NCBI GenBank assembly: GCA_028386065.3
Contig: JAKUCV010002775.1
Location: forward strand, 67,383-131,382
Direction: 5' to 3'
DNA: 64,000 nt
DNA from: Turnera subulata
Lineage: Eukaryota; Streptophyta; Magnoliopsida; Malpighiales; Passifloraceae
The translations under genes and the position numbers were made by a program. Shown here piece after piece: positions 45,415-57,611 of the stretch (position 1 is its first letter; each line of letters starts with the position of its first letter). A model generated the notes under the pieces. It was given only the letters and a program-made list of their open reading frames with translations, did no database searches and was not told the origin of the DNA.

Positions 45415-45748
45415 ATACCCGTTAGGACAAAAGAAAGCGTGAGCTTATGCTCTTAATAGATCTCTATGGTACGTATTTGAGAAAGTTTTTATAATAGGGA
45501 CACTAAGAATATAGAGACTACCTGTGTAAGTGGAAGTATGGCCGCTTCTACGAGTTTTATGGCTTGAACTCTAACAACACTTATGAAAAGAAACAAGACA
45601 AAAGGCCTTTAATGTATTGACTATTAAGATCACATTTCTAGATGAGAAATATTGTGTGTGGATATGTGAACCAACCAGTCAACATGGAAGATGTTAGTTC
45701 AAAGCATAGTCTACTAACAATTCTGATTGGCGATACATGATTCATGTT

Positions 45749-46140
45749 GGAGGATTTTTACAATACCAAAGATTTATCTATTTTGTACCATTTGGTATTT
45801 GTTTGGAAGAGACCCTTTGGGATTTGTCTGGATGAGATGTTTTAAGTTCGAAAGGTTACAATTGTAACTACGTCTGTTGCAAAAGACACAATTCAAACTT
45901 AAATTGAAAAGATATAACTTTTAAATGAACAAGACATTTGTATTTCTATAAAAAGCCATCCATTCTCATTCTGAACCATCAAAAAAGAATAAAAAAAAAC
46001 AACCAAGCGTACAAAGAATTCTTAGCTTTCCTCTTATCTCTCCAAATTGTCTAAATCTTATATTTTCTGTTTAAGTCAATAAACGTTGTCATACATATTG
46101 TTTCTCTGTCTAATCTTTCCCACCAAATACAATAGTCACA
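45749..46140 (+). repeat. Possible small copia-type solo LTR
   Basis: Begins TGTTGGAGG, has TATAAAA at about 45950 and an AATAAA near 46078, and could end TCACA at 46140. Flanks ATTCA/ATTGA are a near but not exact duplication. Confidence 0.3.
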
Positions 46141-46188
46141 ATTGAGGAGAATAACACACACGAATCAGATATTGAAATAAGAATTCTC

Positions 46189-47412
46189 TGCTAGCCTAAA
46201 ATGGCTAAGAGGGGGGGTGAATTAGCCTTTTCTGATTAAAACCCAATTTGGTGTATCTAATGCCAAAGTGTTTATGTGTTTCAGATTTGTGTTTAAGAAC
46301 CCTAATGAACAAACTAATTAACACACAAGGAGGAAGGGTTAGAGATAATTGGACACACGATTTATAGTGGTTCGCCACGCAGGACTACCTCCACTACTCA
46401 AGCATCCCCCCTTGAGATTTCTAAACCTTTACTAACCTTCGTTTTTCGCGGGTTCAACCAAAAACCCCTTAATAAAAGTTTTTCCCTTAGGCTCAACTCA
46501 AACCTAAATACTCACCACAAAGCTCACCCAAGCTTTGCTTTTACACGATCACTTAGAATAAAACACATAAGCTATCACTAAGTATAAGTACTTTGCTTTT
46601 CCCAAAAGGTTGCTTAACTAAGTATGTGAACAAGGAAAAAAGTTTCTCTCTCCCTTTTTGCTTCACTTGAGAACTGTAGGTTTTTGCTCTAACTCAGAAT
46701 CTTAGTATGGTTGTTCTGAGTTTCTCCTTAAATCAGCTTTCCATTATATAGAGACAAGAGAGATAATTCCAATTCAAATTGATCCATTAGTTGTCCATTT
46801 CATTCCAGCCCATTTTGTTGTCAGAGGTGCCAAAGTGTCAACATTCTTCTTCCCTGTTGTCCCTTTCACGCTTTGGCACGAGACCCATCAGACTGCAGCT
46901 TTTTGACCATTGATGATAACGTTTAGCATAGTTCTAGGTTGGTCCTAGGAAGTCTTAAATCAGCTGCCTTTTGATTTGTTTAAGGTTGCTTTTATCACAG
47001 AATCAATCCCAAAAATGATAGGTACTAGGTCTGTTGACCAATGCCATTAGGGATTAAACAAATATGAGTGGCATGGGAGTTTGCACTTTGAAAGCGACAT
47101 CTCATGCTCCAAAACCAATCCCACTCACTCATCTTCCAAAGCTTGATGTGATGTTTGATCACGGATTGGAGGCTCCTCATGTGAGCTGCAATACATGGTT
47201 AGGCACAACACATGCTACACATATGTTTGTCATAATCAAAACCTAGTTAGCTTGTTTAACATATAATATAATAGAACAATTATTATAATAGTTAATTGTA
47301 CTTAATGACATATTATAATAGTATGATCAATGTCTCATTTTAGTGCATGCCTTATGTTAATAAGCTCAATTAATTATCCTTAAGTAACATCCTAATCATC
47401 ATCCGATTCACA
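46189..47412 (-). repeat. 3' LTR of the second Sirevirus
   Basis: Starts TGCTAGCC and ends near ATTCACA, followed by TTCTCCCCCTTTTTT (PPT on the minus strand). It shares GGGGTGAATTAG and the CCTCCACTAC block with the LTR at 4829. Its palindrome is TTTGGTG...TGCCAAA (46245-46267). Confidence 0.75.
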
Positions 47413-49860
47413 TTCTCCCCCTTTTTTATGATGACAAACCTTCAACAAAAGTGGAGACGTGAATATATGCTCCCACCCAACATATGCTCAGATAAAACAT
47501 TTTTCCAATTTGTCCATCTTTCAAGTGGTTAGAGCATAAGGAGCAGAAAACTAAATTCAAGACATAAAATTTAGAAGCCACATTATATTAAAAGAAAATG
47601 AACATGTCGAAAAACACAGATCCACATGTTTCCGCAACTAGTGATCTCTCCCTCAAACCTAGTAATCTCTCCCCCTTTTGGCATCACAAAAAGCACAACA
47701 AAGGCAGATAGATTGGCTCGGAAGAGGCTATAACAGAAACAACAGCAATAGATAACAGAGAGAAGAACAAAATAAACAGTAGCAGATAAACATATTGGCA
47801 CTGAAGATGCCACAACTACCAGTAAAGTTCAAGAAACAAATAAACAAGCATAGATAAAACATGCATGATCCTAGGTGAGCAACAGATTTGGATGGCCGTG
47901 AATAAAAGTCATAAGCAGTTCAGCAGATAACCAGACGATCTGGCATGAACATTGCCAAAAGCAAAACTAAACCAACATATCCAGAATATCCAAAACTAAA
48001 GCATAAGCCGAAATTAAACATGATGCAATATGTGTTCAGAGATGCAAATGCATGATCCTAATTGGGCATTAGATCTAAAGGAAGATTACTCAGCGGATTC
48101 ATCATCGTTAGCATCCTTATCAGAGGAGGAATCCGAGGAAAAGAACACACTAGCATTCGGAAGAAAGTGGTTCACAAGCAAGTCCAATTGTGCCTTTTAC
48201 ATATCCATTAGCTTAAGAACCATCCCAATGATTTTCAGATCTCGTCCCTTACATCCTTCACTTCCTCTGCTAATGCCTCAACTCTTGCATCCTTGGATGG
48301 TTGTAGAACACACCTTGCTTAATCTTTTTGATACGCATGTGGAAGAGAGAGTTAAGGTGCACATAATGTCTTTGTATTGCAGCATGTGATAGAGAGTGAT
48401 GTACGCATAATCAACCGAATTATTGGCAAGCAAATACCCTACCTGCCATATATCAAAATTCCTCAAAGTGGTTTTGGTGGCCATGTCGAGGAGAGAGTAT
48501 TCATGTGATGATGTACAACAAGAATTTGTGATTTGCTGATATATCCTCACACTTGCCAGCCCTTCTAGCTTTACCGAGCAACAACCTTCTCTACACAAGA
48601 ACATTAGGAGTATGTGGAATTATGCTGCCCGATCTAGTGTTATAGTACTTCACGTTTGTAGCTTTCCCTCAAAGCAGTTTGAGCAGGTTCCTGAGCAATT
48701 TGGCATCGATGAAGACAGATTATCCACGAATCAGACTATGAACACTAATAGTATGACCATCATTATTAACCTTGGCATCATGTTGGTGAGAAAATCCTTA
48801 TTCAATCTCTTATAGACAGGAGTACTAATGGTTTCCAAATTCACTAATTGTGTGGAATTTTCCTCGTACTCCTTCAACACTTATTCCAGCAGAGATGAAT
48901 GAGCAAGAACTTCAACCATACTTCTTCTTCTTTTATCAAAGAGACCAATAGAACCTTCAATGTTCTTTTGGGTTTGGAGTAGGAAGGCTTTTGTGTTTTT
49001 GAACTCTGATGGTTAAGTAGAGAGAGAGGATTTTGTGTTATAGATCAGTTAAGGGTTTCACCCGAAGTCTCACTCTCTTTCCTTATGGGGTTTTTGAATA
49101 TCACTCACTTTTTCCATATTAATGACTAATTAATGGAAATATGGCAGTTATCTTGTATGAGCGGGATTAAAATTAGTAATTGCAGGTTTGTGCGAATAAA
49201 TAGGGAAGTGAGTTTAAATGACATAACCAAAGGTTTTAAATTTTGGCAAGAGGTGAGAGAGAAATCTTGTGGGTAATAGGGAGTCTCCCTGCTTGGCTTC
49301 TTTTTCTGATAGGAAACCCTAATTTTCAGCTTCCTAGGTGCTGGTATTTCTTGCTTCTCTTTCATCACCCCACTTTTTCTTCCATTCTTACTTTAGTTCA
49401 GCTTTTTCACTATTTTCAACACAACTTGTGCAGCTGAGAGCACACACTCTTTCCTTAGCTGAAAACTGCCTTTTTCAAAAACCATAGAGTAAGCTCTTTA
49501 TCTCTTAGCATTCCTTCTCTCTCTTCAACACAATTTTTTCTCACACATATATAGAATCTTTTGTTGTATGTTTTCTTCTCAACCGAATCAACATCCTCTT
49601 ACTTCAATTAGATTCTTACCTTTTAGAAACCATAAAATATGCCCAGTTTGCACCCTACGAATCTACCATGCCATTCTTCACATTTTTTTCCTTCCTATTT
49701 AGGAATACTCAATTGATGATCATGTGAGCCTTCTCCTTGACTTATTATCACAGCCCATATGCAATGCCTAGTGATGTGTGTGTAAGTGATGCTTTGGGCG
49801 GCAAAAATAAAGGAAGAATATCACCAGGTGTATTAATCGATTTGAGGAGGATACCATATG
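47413..49860 (-). pseudogene. 3' region and extra-ORF remnants of the second Sirevirus
   Basis: Recognisable pieces match the first element's extra ORF in position and style: HEYSLLDMATKTTLR, ITLYHMLQYKDIM (compare ILHYMALYKEH at 18 kb) and an acidic end SSDKDANDDESAE near 48090. It is broken by many stops and shifts. Tracts CTCCCCCTTTTTT (47415) and CTCCCCCTTTTGGCA (47669) are PPT-like. Hairpins with TGGCA/TGCCA arms lie at 47793-47814 and 47939-47960. Confidence 0.6.
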
Positions 49861-50990
49861 CCAAGCTCCAAACGAATCTTGTTGAGCTGGTCCTGCTTCA
49901 AGGGCTTTGTAATTATATCTGCCAATTGACTCTTGGTCTTGACAAAATCAAGTATTATATCCTTCTAAAGCACATAATCTCTAACAAAGTGATGCCTAAT
50001 TTCAATGTGTTTAGTTCTAGAATATTAAACCGGATTCTTAGTGAGGTTTATGGCATTTGAACTATCACACATAATTAGCACATTATTATATGTAAGGCCA
50101 TAACCAACCAAAATTTGTTTCATACTAGCCAATGAAACAAGTGATTGTCCTAAGAATTGGCAAGCACTACTGGTGCTTTTTCGATCAAGAATGTATGTAG
50201 TAAAGTCAGCATCAGAGTACCTAATTAATTTAAACACGTCAACTCTATGATACCAAGGTGCTAAATATGGAGTTCCTTTTAAATGGCATGCAAATGAGAC
50301 TCCTTAGGACATGCTTGGAGTCTAGCACATAGACAAATACTGAACGTAATATCACGTCTAGTAGCAGTGAGGTAAAGAAGGCTTCCAATCGTACCTTTGT
50401 AGGTCTTTATGTCCATTCTTTACCTTGTTCATGTTTGTCTAGTTTAGTTGATGTGTTCATTAGAGTTGGACTCAGTTTGGCACCAACCATGCCAAATCGT
50501 TTGAGTAACTCCTTGGTGTAGTTTGCTTAGCTTATGAATATTTCATCACTTTGTTGCATACTTGGAATCCGAGAAATAATTTTAATTCTCCCATCATGCT
50601 CATCCTGAATTCACTGTGCATCAGCTTTTCAAATTCTTTGCACAAAGAGTCGTTAGTAGCGCCAAATAATATGTCATCCCCATCAATTTGCACAATAATC
50701 AAGTCATTCTTATAATGCTTAACAAAGAGGGTAGAGCCAATCTTTCCTCTAGTAAAGTCTTGTGTGATTAAGAATGTATTTAACCTATCATACCAAGCCC
50801 TTGGTGCTTGCTTTAAGCCATATAGTGCCTTTTTCAACTTGAACACATGATCGGGATGTTCAAAATCTTCAAATTCGGGAGGTTGCTCAACATAGACTTC
50901 CTCCATGATGAATCAATTTAGGAAGGCACTCTTCACATCTATTTGATAGATTGTGAGAAGCAAATGCTAAAAGCATTCGAATTGACTAAG
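49861..50990 (-). pseudogene. Reverse transcriptase and RNase H of the second Sirevirus
   Basis: RT blocks [33 protein letters not shown] and [13 protein letters not shown]; the catalytic motif reads [10 protein letters not shown] where the first Sirevirus has IYVDDILFG. RNase H keeps DRKSTSSACQFLGQSLVS and MCDSSNAINLTKNPV, but the block between them (equivalent to QNSVATSTTKAEH...) is deleted. Frames change several times. Confidence 0.85.
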
Positions 50991-52300
50991 TCTTTCCACC
51001 AATTCCCAAACATCACTTCTCTCAAATTGATTTAACTCATCTTTGCATAGCCATAATTATTTATACATCAACAACATTCTTTGGCCCTATTTGTGAGAGA
51101 AATTAATGCCTGATGTGAATTAATGTTGCGGATTGATGAGCGAGTTGAAACTCCTCTTGATGGTTCCCTATGATTGCATCTGTTGAAAGACATTTTGGCA
51201 TCATCAATGCCAAAAGTGGTTGCTCTTCACTGGATGGAGGTTCTTGCTCAAGCGCATTTGTCTCATTAGATGGGCTTGAAGTTTCAGCCTTGTTGTTTTC
51301 CTAATTTTCTGCTTCATGTGTAGCTGCACTTTGAGGTTGTGGATTTTGATTCTCCACTTCTACAACATCTTCAAGATTGTTAGTAGAAACAAATTCATCA
51401 AAGAAAACATGCATATATTCCTCTACCATCAATGACCAACTATTATATACACAATAAGCCTTACTTCTAGATGAATACCCAAGGAATATACCCTCATCAG
51501 ATTTTGCATCAAATTTACTAAGTGAATCATTTGTATTCAATATAAAGAAATTAGACCCCAAAACCTTAAATTAACTAATGTTTGGTTTCCTATCATTCCA
51601 AATCTCATAGGGAGTTTTTTCTAGTGTAGATCTAATGGTTAATCTATTTAGGATCTAAGGAGCTGTGTTGACAACTTCTGCCTAGAGGTAAGAAGGAAGA
51701 TTATATTCATTTAATATGGTTTTGCCATCTCATGCAAGGTTCGGTTCTTCCTCTTAACAACCCCTAGTTGTTGGGGATTTTTAGGGGCCAAAAAGATATG
51801 GTTTATGCCATTTTCTTCACAGAAGTGATTAAAAGATATCACTTTTAATCTTTAATTAACCATTTTCTTCACAGAAGTGATTAAAAGATATCACTTCTAA
51901 TCTTTGTTAACCTATACTCTTTCTCATTTTGTAGCTTTCTAACTAAAGATGCAAACTCATAAAGAGCAAGACCTTTTTGAGCTAGAGAGATTATCCCAAG
52001 TAAAGCATGAGTAATCATCTATAATAAAAAAAAGTACATTGCTTACCTCCTAGACTTACCATCCTCAATGGCCCAAAGAGATCAAGAAGTAAAAGTTCCA
52101 ATAGCCGGGATGTTGCTAGAGCATTCATAGGTTTGAAAGAGCTTTTTGATTGTTTGTGTAGTTGACAAGCTCGACATATCCTTTCTTTCTCAAACTTCAT
52201 TGATGGAAGTCCTCTTACATGCTCCTTCTTTAGTAGGTTTGACATGAGTTCCATGTGTGCATGTCTCAACCTTCTATGTCATAACTCAGGAGTTTCTGTG
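50991..52300 (-). pseudogene. Integrase of the second Sirevirus
   Basis: Readable pieces are the GAG-pre-integrase/zinc region (MELMSNLLKKEHV, CRACQLHKQSKSSF), LLLDLFGPLRMVSLGGK and, after a damaged core, FILNTNDSLSKFDAKSDEGI with GYSSRSKAYCVYN. The core is disturbed by a 52-bp tandem duplication at 51809-51904 and by stops. Confidence 0.8.
51809..51904. repeat. Tandem duplication, 52-bp unit, inside integrase
   Basis: CATTTTCTTCACAGAAGTGA starts both copies (51809, 51861); they differ by one base over 44 bp. Confidence 0.88.
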
Positions 52301-52480
52301 CTTAACATTAAAACACTTGTTTGCAGGGTCAGCAACATAACATATATTAGTGGAGCATAGATTTCTTATCCATTTTCCCGTGAGGATTATGTTGCTTTTC
52401 TCAATTCTAGTTATCGAACATCCATTTGCTTCAAAGGTAACTTTGCAACCACAATCATAGAGTTGTCATATACACAAGAG

Positions 52481-52890
52481 ATTGACCTTCAGATTATCAA
52501 CTAATATATATATATATATGTACGTTAGCATTTGTTCAGAGAAATTATTTTATGGTAGGTATGCTTTTGGAAATAAATATGGTATACAAAGAGCAGGCAG
52601 ATACCTGAAGTATCATGGCGACCACAAAGCAAAGTATCATTACTACCTTTTGTGGGGGTGGAGGTTTTGGCCGGCGACGTGATGGGGAGGAAGGAGAGGA
52701 GATTTTTTTTCGATTGATTAATATTTGAATATTAAATTAATGCAATTAATTAGTTTTTGTTAGATATATGCTTCGAGATTTTCAGGGGTTGAGATTTTTT
52801 GGTGGATTGCTTTGGGATTCGGGTGGAAGGCTTGTTCTTGGATCGTTTGATTGTCCCTTCCCCTATTGACCTTCAGATTATCAACTAATA
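52481..52890. mobile_element. 358-bp insertion flanked by a perfect 26-bp direct repeat
   Basis: ATTGACCTTCAGATTATCAA (plus CTAATA) is present at 52481-52506 and 52865-52890 and belongs to the copia protease region. The insert between (52507-52864) starts with (TA)n, contains a G-rich patch and an AT-rich tract, and has no ORF domain and no clear terminal inverted repeats. Confidence 0.75.
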
Positions 52891-53109
52891 GCACCTATTC
52901 AATCATAAGATCCTTACTTACATTACCTGTACCCAGAACTTTGCCTTTCGGTTTGGCACCTAAGACGCCATATCGTCAGCCTATTGAGTGGAGGGATATG
53001 AACATACATGGGTCTCGGTCATGTGTTTTGAGCATCCACCATCAAGTACCCATTGATCCCTCTTTTCCAGCAGAATAATCAGGTTTTTGGTACCCACACA
53101 AGCTTGGGT

Positions 53110-53905
53110 CCTTGGAGGTTAGTTTTGGTACCTTTAGGTACCCACATGAATTTTATAGGACAATGCTTCTTCCTAAAATACAATTTTTTATTTAGTGTCC
53201 ATGCCTTTTGCAATAATGACATGTGACATTATGACTAGATGCAGGTGTAATGAACTTAGCTTCATGATTCTTTTTAGTTTTCCATATTTTTAAAAATGGT
53301 GTTGGACTAACATGTTGTCCAAACACGTGATGTGTAGCCCCTAGACCTGCTTTTTGTAATGTATGCCTTTGTTGACTTAGTATCATATCTAAACCTTTAC
53401 TACCATGATCAAACTTTTCCAGCATACTTTTCAGAAATTTTCATGTGCAAGTTTCCTATTTTCATCTTTACATGTAACAATTTGTTGCTCAAGATCCTTT
53501 TTGTGACTTAGCAAGAGTTTCATTATCTGCTTGGGCGTCTTCGAAGCCATTATTACACAAAGTCAGATTTTTAGCAATTTCTTCATTTTTGATCATGCAC
53601 TCTTTCTTTTAAGATTCTAATAGATCAATTTTCCTTTTCAATGCTTTGTTTCTCTTAGCTATGGCTTTAAAGCTTTCAAATAACTCTTCATATGCATCAT
53701 GTAGTTCATCAAAAGAAAAACTAGATGAGTTAGAATGAGTTACCTCTCTTTCTTCTTGTGCTAGAAGACAAAGATTTGTCGATTCCTTTTCGTCCGATTC
53801 ATCCTCTGAATCAAGGTCATCCCATGCAGTCATTGGTTTCTTCCCTAGTTCTTGAAGTTGTTGAACTTGCATTTTCGTATGTTGGGACACTCGGCCTTGA
53901 TGGAA
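53110..53905 (-). pseudogene. gag of the second Sirevirus (C-terminal part)
   Basis: Ends of the knuckle (AECP), then KKPMTAWDDLDSEDESDEKE, FSFDELHDAYEELFESFKAI (coiled coil) and, in another frame, LSQQRHTLQKAGLGATHHVF and CHYCKRHGH, matching the order in the first Sirevirus gag. It is cut at about 53905 by the Tekay LTR. Confidence 0.82.
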
Positions 53906-56900
53906 TTTCTGGAATTTTTATTTACGATTTTACCCTCGAGTTATTTTCGAGTTTTTGGACAAGAAATTAATTCTTTTCCTTGGAAATATCTCCTTTATGT
54001 TGGTATATTTGTAAGTTAGGTTCTTCTTTGGAGTTAAAGCGTGGTTGGAGGTGAAACACATGTTTGGGTGTAGTTTAGACCAAAACTATGTCGCTTTGGA
54101 AACAAGTGAGCTTTAGACTCAAGGGGAGGCTGCGTTTTGACCTGGTCAGGTGAGTGCGTTGACCTGAGGAGCCAGAGAGACCAAACGATGCCGTTTCACG
54201 CGTGGCCGAACCCTAGGTATAAAAGTCACTTTTTCCTTCTCTCTCCTCACTCTTTTCTCTTTTCTCTTTGTTTTCTCCGCCTCTCGCTATAGCACCCTCT
54301 TCTTTCTCTTCCCTTCTCTTTTCTTTTCTCTCTCGCTGCCACAAACACGCACGCCATCACCACCTTTCACCATCTTCTATTCCACATGGGGCCGCCGCTG
54401 TGTGCCCTAAAGTCGTCGCCGCCGTCTGTGGTCTTGAGGAGGGAGGTGTTTTGGAGGTTCGGTGCGCCTAAGCGGAGCGGAAACCTCGAGGACGGAGCTC
54501 GAGCTGCCACCGTCGTGCACGTAGGTAGGCCACCATCTTTCTCCTCTTCTTTTTTTTCTTTGCTTTCTATTCGTTGGCTTGGGCACCGATTTGGTTAATC
54601 GGGTATTTGTGTTTGTTGTTGTTGGCAGCGGACTGATTGCGTTTTGTGGGTTCCTTTTCGGTAGAGGGTAGTTGTGGATTTGTTCTTTCTTTGCATTGGA
54701 TTTTTGTTGCCGGAAGAGGGGCAGAGGCTCGGAACTAGTGGTGAGGGTGAGGATCTATCGCATGGCTGCTCGGGTTGCTTTACTCCGATAAGGATACGGT
54801 TTCTAAACTCATCTTTTCTGTAATGCGCTTGGTTGTTGTTGTTTTTGTTGATTTGAATGTTGTCCTGCATCGCTCCGGGTTGGACAGTTTGGGGGTTGGA
54901 CATTTCTGGACTATTGTGGAAATTCTGGCTAGCTCGGGTTTCTCTTCTGGTGAGGGTTGGCCGGAATCCGGCGAAGAGGTTACTGTTCCGGCGAGCACGG
55001 TTCCAGTTTCGGTGTGGCAGATTATTATCCGGCTCTAAGGGTATCTTTTTCATTGATATGTTTTTGTTCCCACTTATGGCATGTACTAATTAAAGGAGCA
55101 TAATCGATATATCGGGAATTAACGGGTCTAGTGGAAACTGTGAGCGGGGAGAGAGTGGCACGTGGCCGAAATGTTTTCCGACGTGCGTAGTATTTTAAGG
55201 TCGGATGATATTGGACTCGGATTTAATTCTAGGACGAGAGTTAGGAAAACCGGGCCAAGCCCATTTATGTTCTTTAAAACCCTTATGACCAAATGGATTT
55301 AATGATAGTGGGCTTTAAGCCCAAAGACTTTTAAAAGTTAGTAGTGTACTTGATGGTTGGGCTTTAGGCCCAAAGATGATAATTTGGAGTAAATATGTAG
55401 TGGGCTTCAGGCTCAAGTACATACTTGGGTTGTAATGGTGGATTTGGGGATGTGGGCTTTAGGCCCAAGTATGATTTTGGACTTAGTTGGGCTTTGAGCC
55501 TGTTAACCTTAGGCCCGTTACTTGGAGTTATAATTTTGGTGAGTGGAAGTGGATTAGTCGGGTTGGACTTTAACTCACGGTTGCATTGCACAAGCATGCA
55601 TAATTGTTTTTATGGTTGAATATCTATGTGAGAGATGGTGTCTATGTGTATAGGCACGAGACATAACTCAGGAGCAGCAGGATCTAGTGCTGGACAAGCA
55701 GAGCGCCATCATAACTGAGGTGACTCTATAAGACTTATATCCGTGTATGCGAATACTTGTTGGTATGGTTAGGTAGTACTGTTTGCTGAGTATGCTTCAT
55801 ACTGTTGACTGTGTTGTGTACCTGGTTGTTTATGTGCTGAATTGCCATGATAATAAATATATGCTATTTTGCCTTGTGATTCTCGTATGAGCTGTTATTG
55901 CCATGCTTGTGATATATGTTGTCTTGCTATATCCTGTTTATTGTGAGCATTAGGCTCTGTTTAAACAACCTCTGTAATGGTACACAACTTAGATACGACC
56001 TAAGGGGACACTAATACAATTTCATAATTGGTAACATAACGTACCTGAATAATTAATAAGTTCTACTGTGGGGCAGTTGACCGGTAGCACCGAGAGGGAA
56101 GAGATGGTACCCCTGGGGTCCTGTTATTTTAGTGAATTGTATTCACAGAGACGGCGACGAGGGAATTGATGGGTACGCCCTCGGTTAGTATATTAGTGAG
56201 AGTTCCCCTCGCAGAGCTGGCGCCTTGGGGATTTGTCAGGTGTACCCCTTGGTTATTTGTTATTGTCCATTTCGTTTGGTGAGAGCACCCCTCACACAGC
56301 TGGCGACTTGGGGACTGACGGGTGTGCCCCAAGATTTTGAATTACAATTTTTTTGAGGAGAGCACCCCTCCTAGAGCTGTCGGCCACTTGTTTGCTAATG
56401 GTTTTCTTTGTCGAAACTTACTCATTCCGGTGTTGATATTTATACTGTATATATATATATATATAATTGTATTTGGGCATACGCCCTGGGGAACTGGCCA
56501 GTCGCTACCGCGCCCGATGCACACAGTAGAGGGCCCCTAATAATGATAAGAATGTGATAACCAGATAATTCACCTAACACTTTTATTTGTGGTTTTTGAC
56601 ACATGTTGATCTTGTGTGTATACTTGTGCTCGTGGACTTACTCACCCTACGAGCCTGTCTTCGTGTGCCTGTATGTTTGTCTTATATTGTACATTGAGTA
56701 GGCGACTCATATAAATCGCCACCGTGGTTTTGTAGATCATTAGTAGCTTGTTGACGGTTGCTCTTACCTCGGGTATCAGACTCCTTCATTTCAGTAGGTA
56801 GCTGCGTTTTCTTCCTGGTGGATCTATAGAGTTGACACTTATATGTTCTACACTTGTCATTGACATTATTGTTATTATTTTTCCGCTGCGTATTGTTGTC

Positions 56901-57145
56901 GGGATACTGTTTTGGTTTCTTGGATTTTGATCAGTTGTTGTTCCGGTTGGTTTAACCGATGTTACTTTGGCTAGTTAAGCCTGATTTATATTTGACTCTT
57001 ATATCCCGATGTTTATTTTTGGTTAATCTGAGATATTGAGTTAATGCTTTTACACAGAGTTTGGCATCCCTGGTTTTAAGGGCATGTTGGACATTTTATA
57101 ACTGTTTATATTTTCTATTATCGTGTTTGGGGTGCGGTCGTTTCA
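53906..57145 (+). repeat. Tekay LTR, duplication unit A
   Basis: 3.24 kb, ends GGTCGTTTCA before the PBS. TATA box GGTATAAAAG at 54214. Palindromes TGGGCTTTAAGCCCA (55309), TTGGGCTTTAGGCCCAA (55357) and TGGGCTTTAGGCCCA (55453). Degenerate 80-bp repeats around GAGAGCACCCCTC...GAGCTGGCG at 56130-56390. Confidence 0.88.
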
Positions 57146-57611
57146 GCTTGGTAACGGAGCAGGTTTTAGGTCTTTTGGGTTTTCAAACAAGTGCCTATTG
57201 TGATTGTTGTGCATAAGCCTGTTCCAGTTTTGTGTCGTTTTCGTAAACTATTTTTGACAAGTTGCATTCTTATAGGCGTCGACATGGAACACCAAGATCA
57301 ACACAAACCCGAGGGGCACGCCCCTAGTCAAGTTTTCGACAACGTGTCGGTGATGCAGATTCCCGTTGGACAAGGGAACGATAACGTGGTGCAGGATGAT
57401 GCAGCAGGAGGACAGGTTCCTGTTGGACAAGGAAACGTGAATGCAGTAGGGGTTGGTGCTGCGGGAGCTGAACAACAGAATGTAGTACCTCCTGGTAAGG
57501 ACCCGGCGATGCTGCAGCAGTATCAGGCTTTTCTCTAGTGGCAGCAGTTTCACCAGCTTCGACAGGGGGTACAATCAGGCTTTTCTCTAGTGGCAGCAGT
57601 ATCAGGCTTTT
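57146..57611 (+). pseudogene. PBS, leader and gag start, unit A
   Basis: PBS-like TTGGTAACGGAGC at 57149, a 125-bp leader, then ATG 57284 (MEHQDQHKPEGHAPSQVFDN). The frame is Q/G/N/V-rich and contains two VGQGN repeats, ending in TAG 57536 (QAFL*WQQF; CAG expected). At about 57572 the frame breaks into a short local duplication and then into the second LTR. Confidence 0.8.

Larger units (their letters stand above)
46189..53905 (-). mobile_element. Second Sirevirus, heavily decayed and truncated in gag
   Basis: 3' LTR 46189-47412, PPT at 47413, second PPT cluster at 47667, extra-ORF remnants, RNase H, RT, integrase, protease region and gag in the same minus-strand order as the first Sirevirus. 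At about 53905 the gag zinc-knuckle frame (IKAECP...) stops abruptly at a Tekay LTR; the 5' LTR and gag N-terminus are missing. Every domain carries shifts or stops, an insertion at 52507-52864 and an internal RNase H deletion. Confidence 0.88.

Noticed and set aside
54268..55038. Overlapping ORFs on both strands in the second Tekay LTR
   Set aside because: LTR sequence with a TATA box at 54214; open frames overlap on both strands and the corresponding ORFs in unit B diverge.
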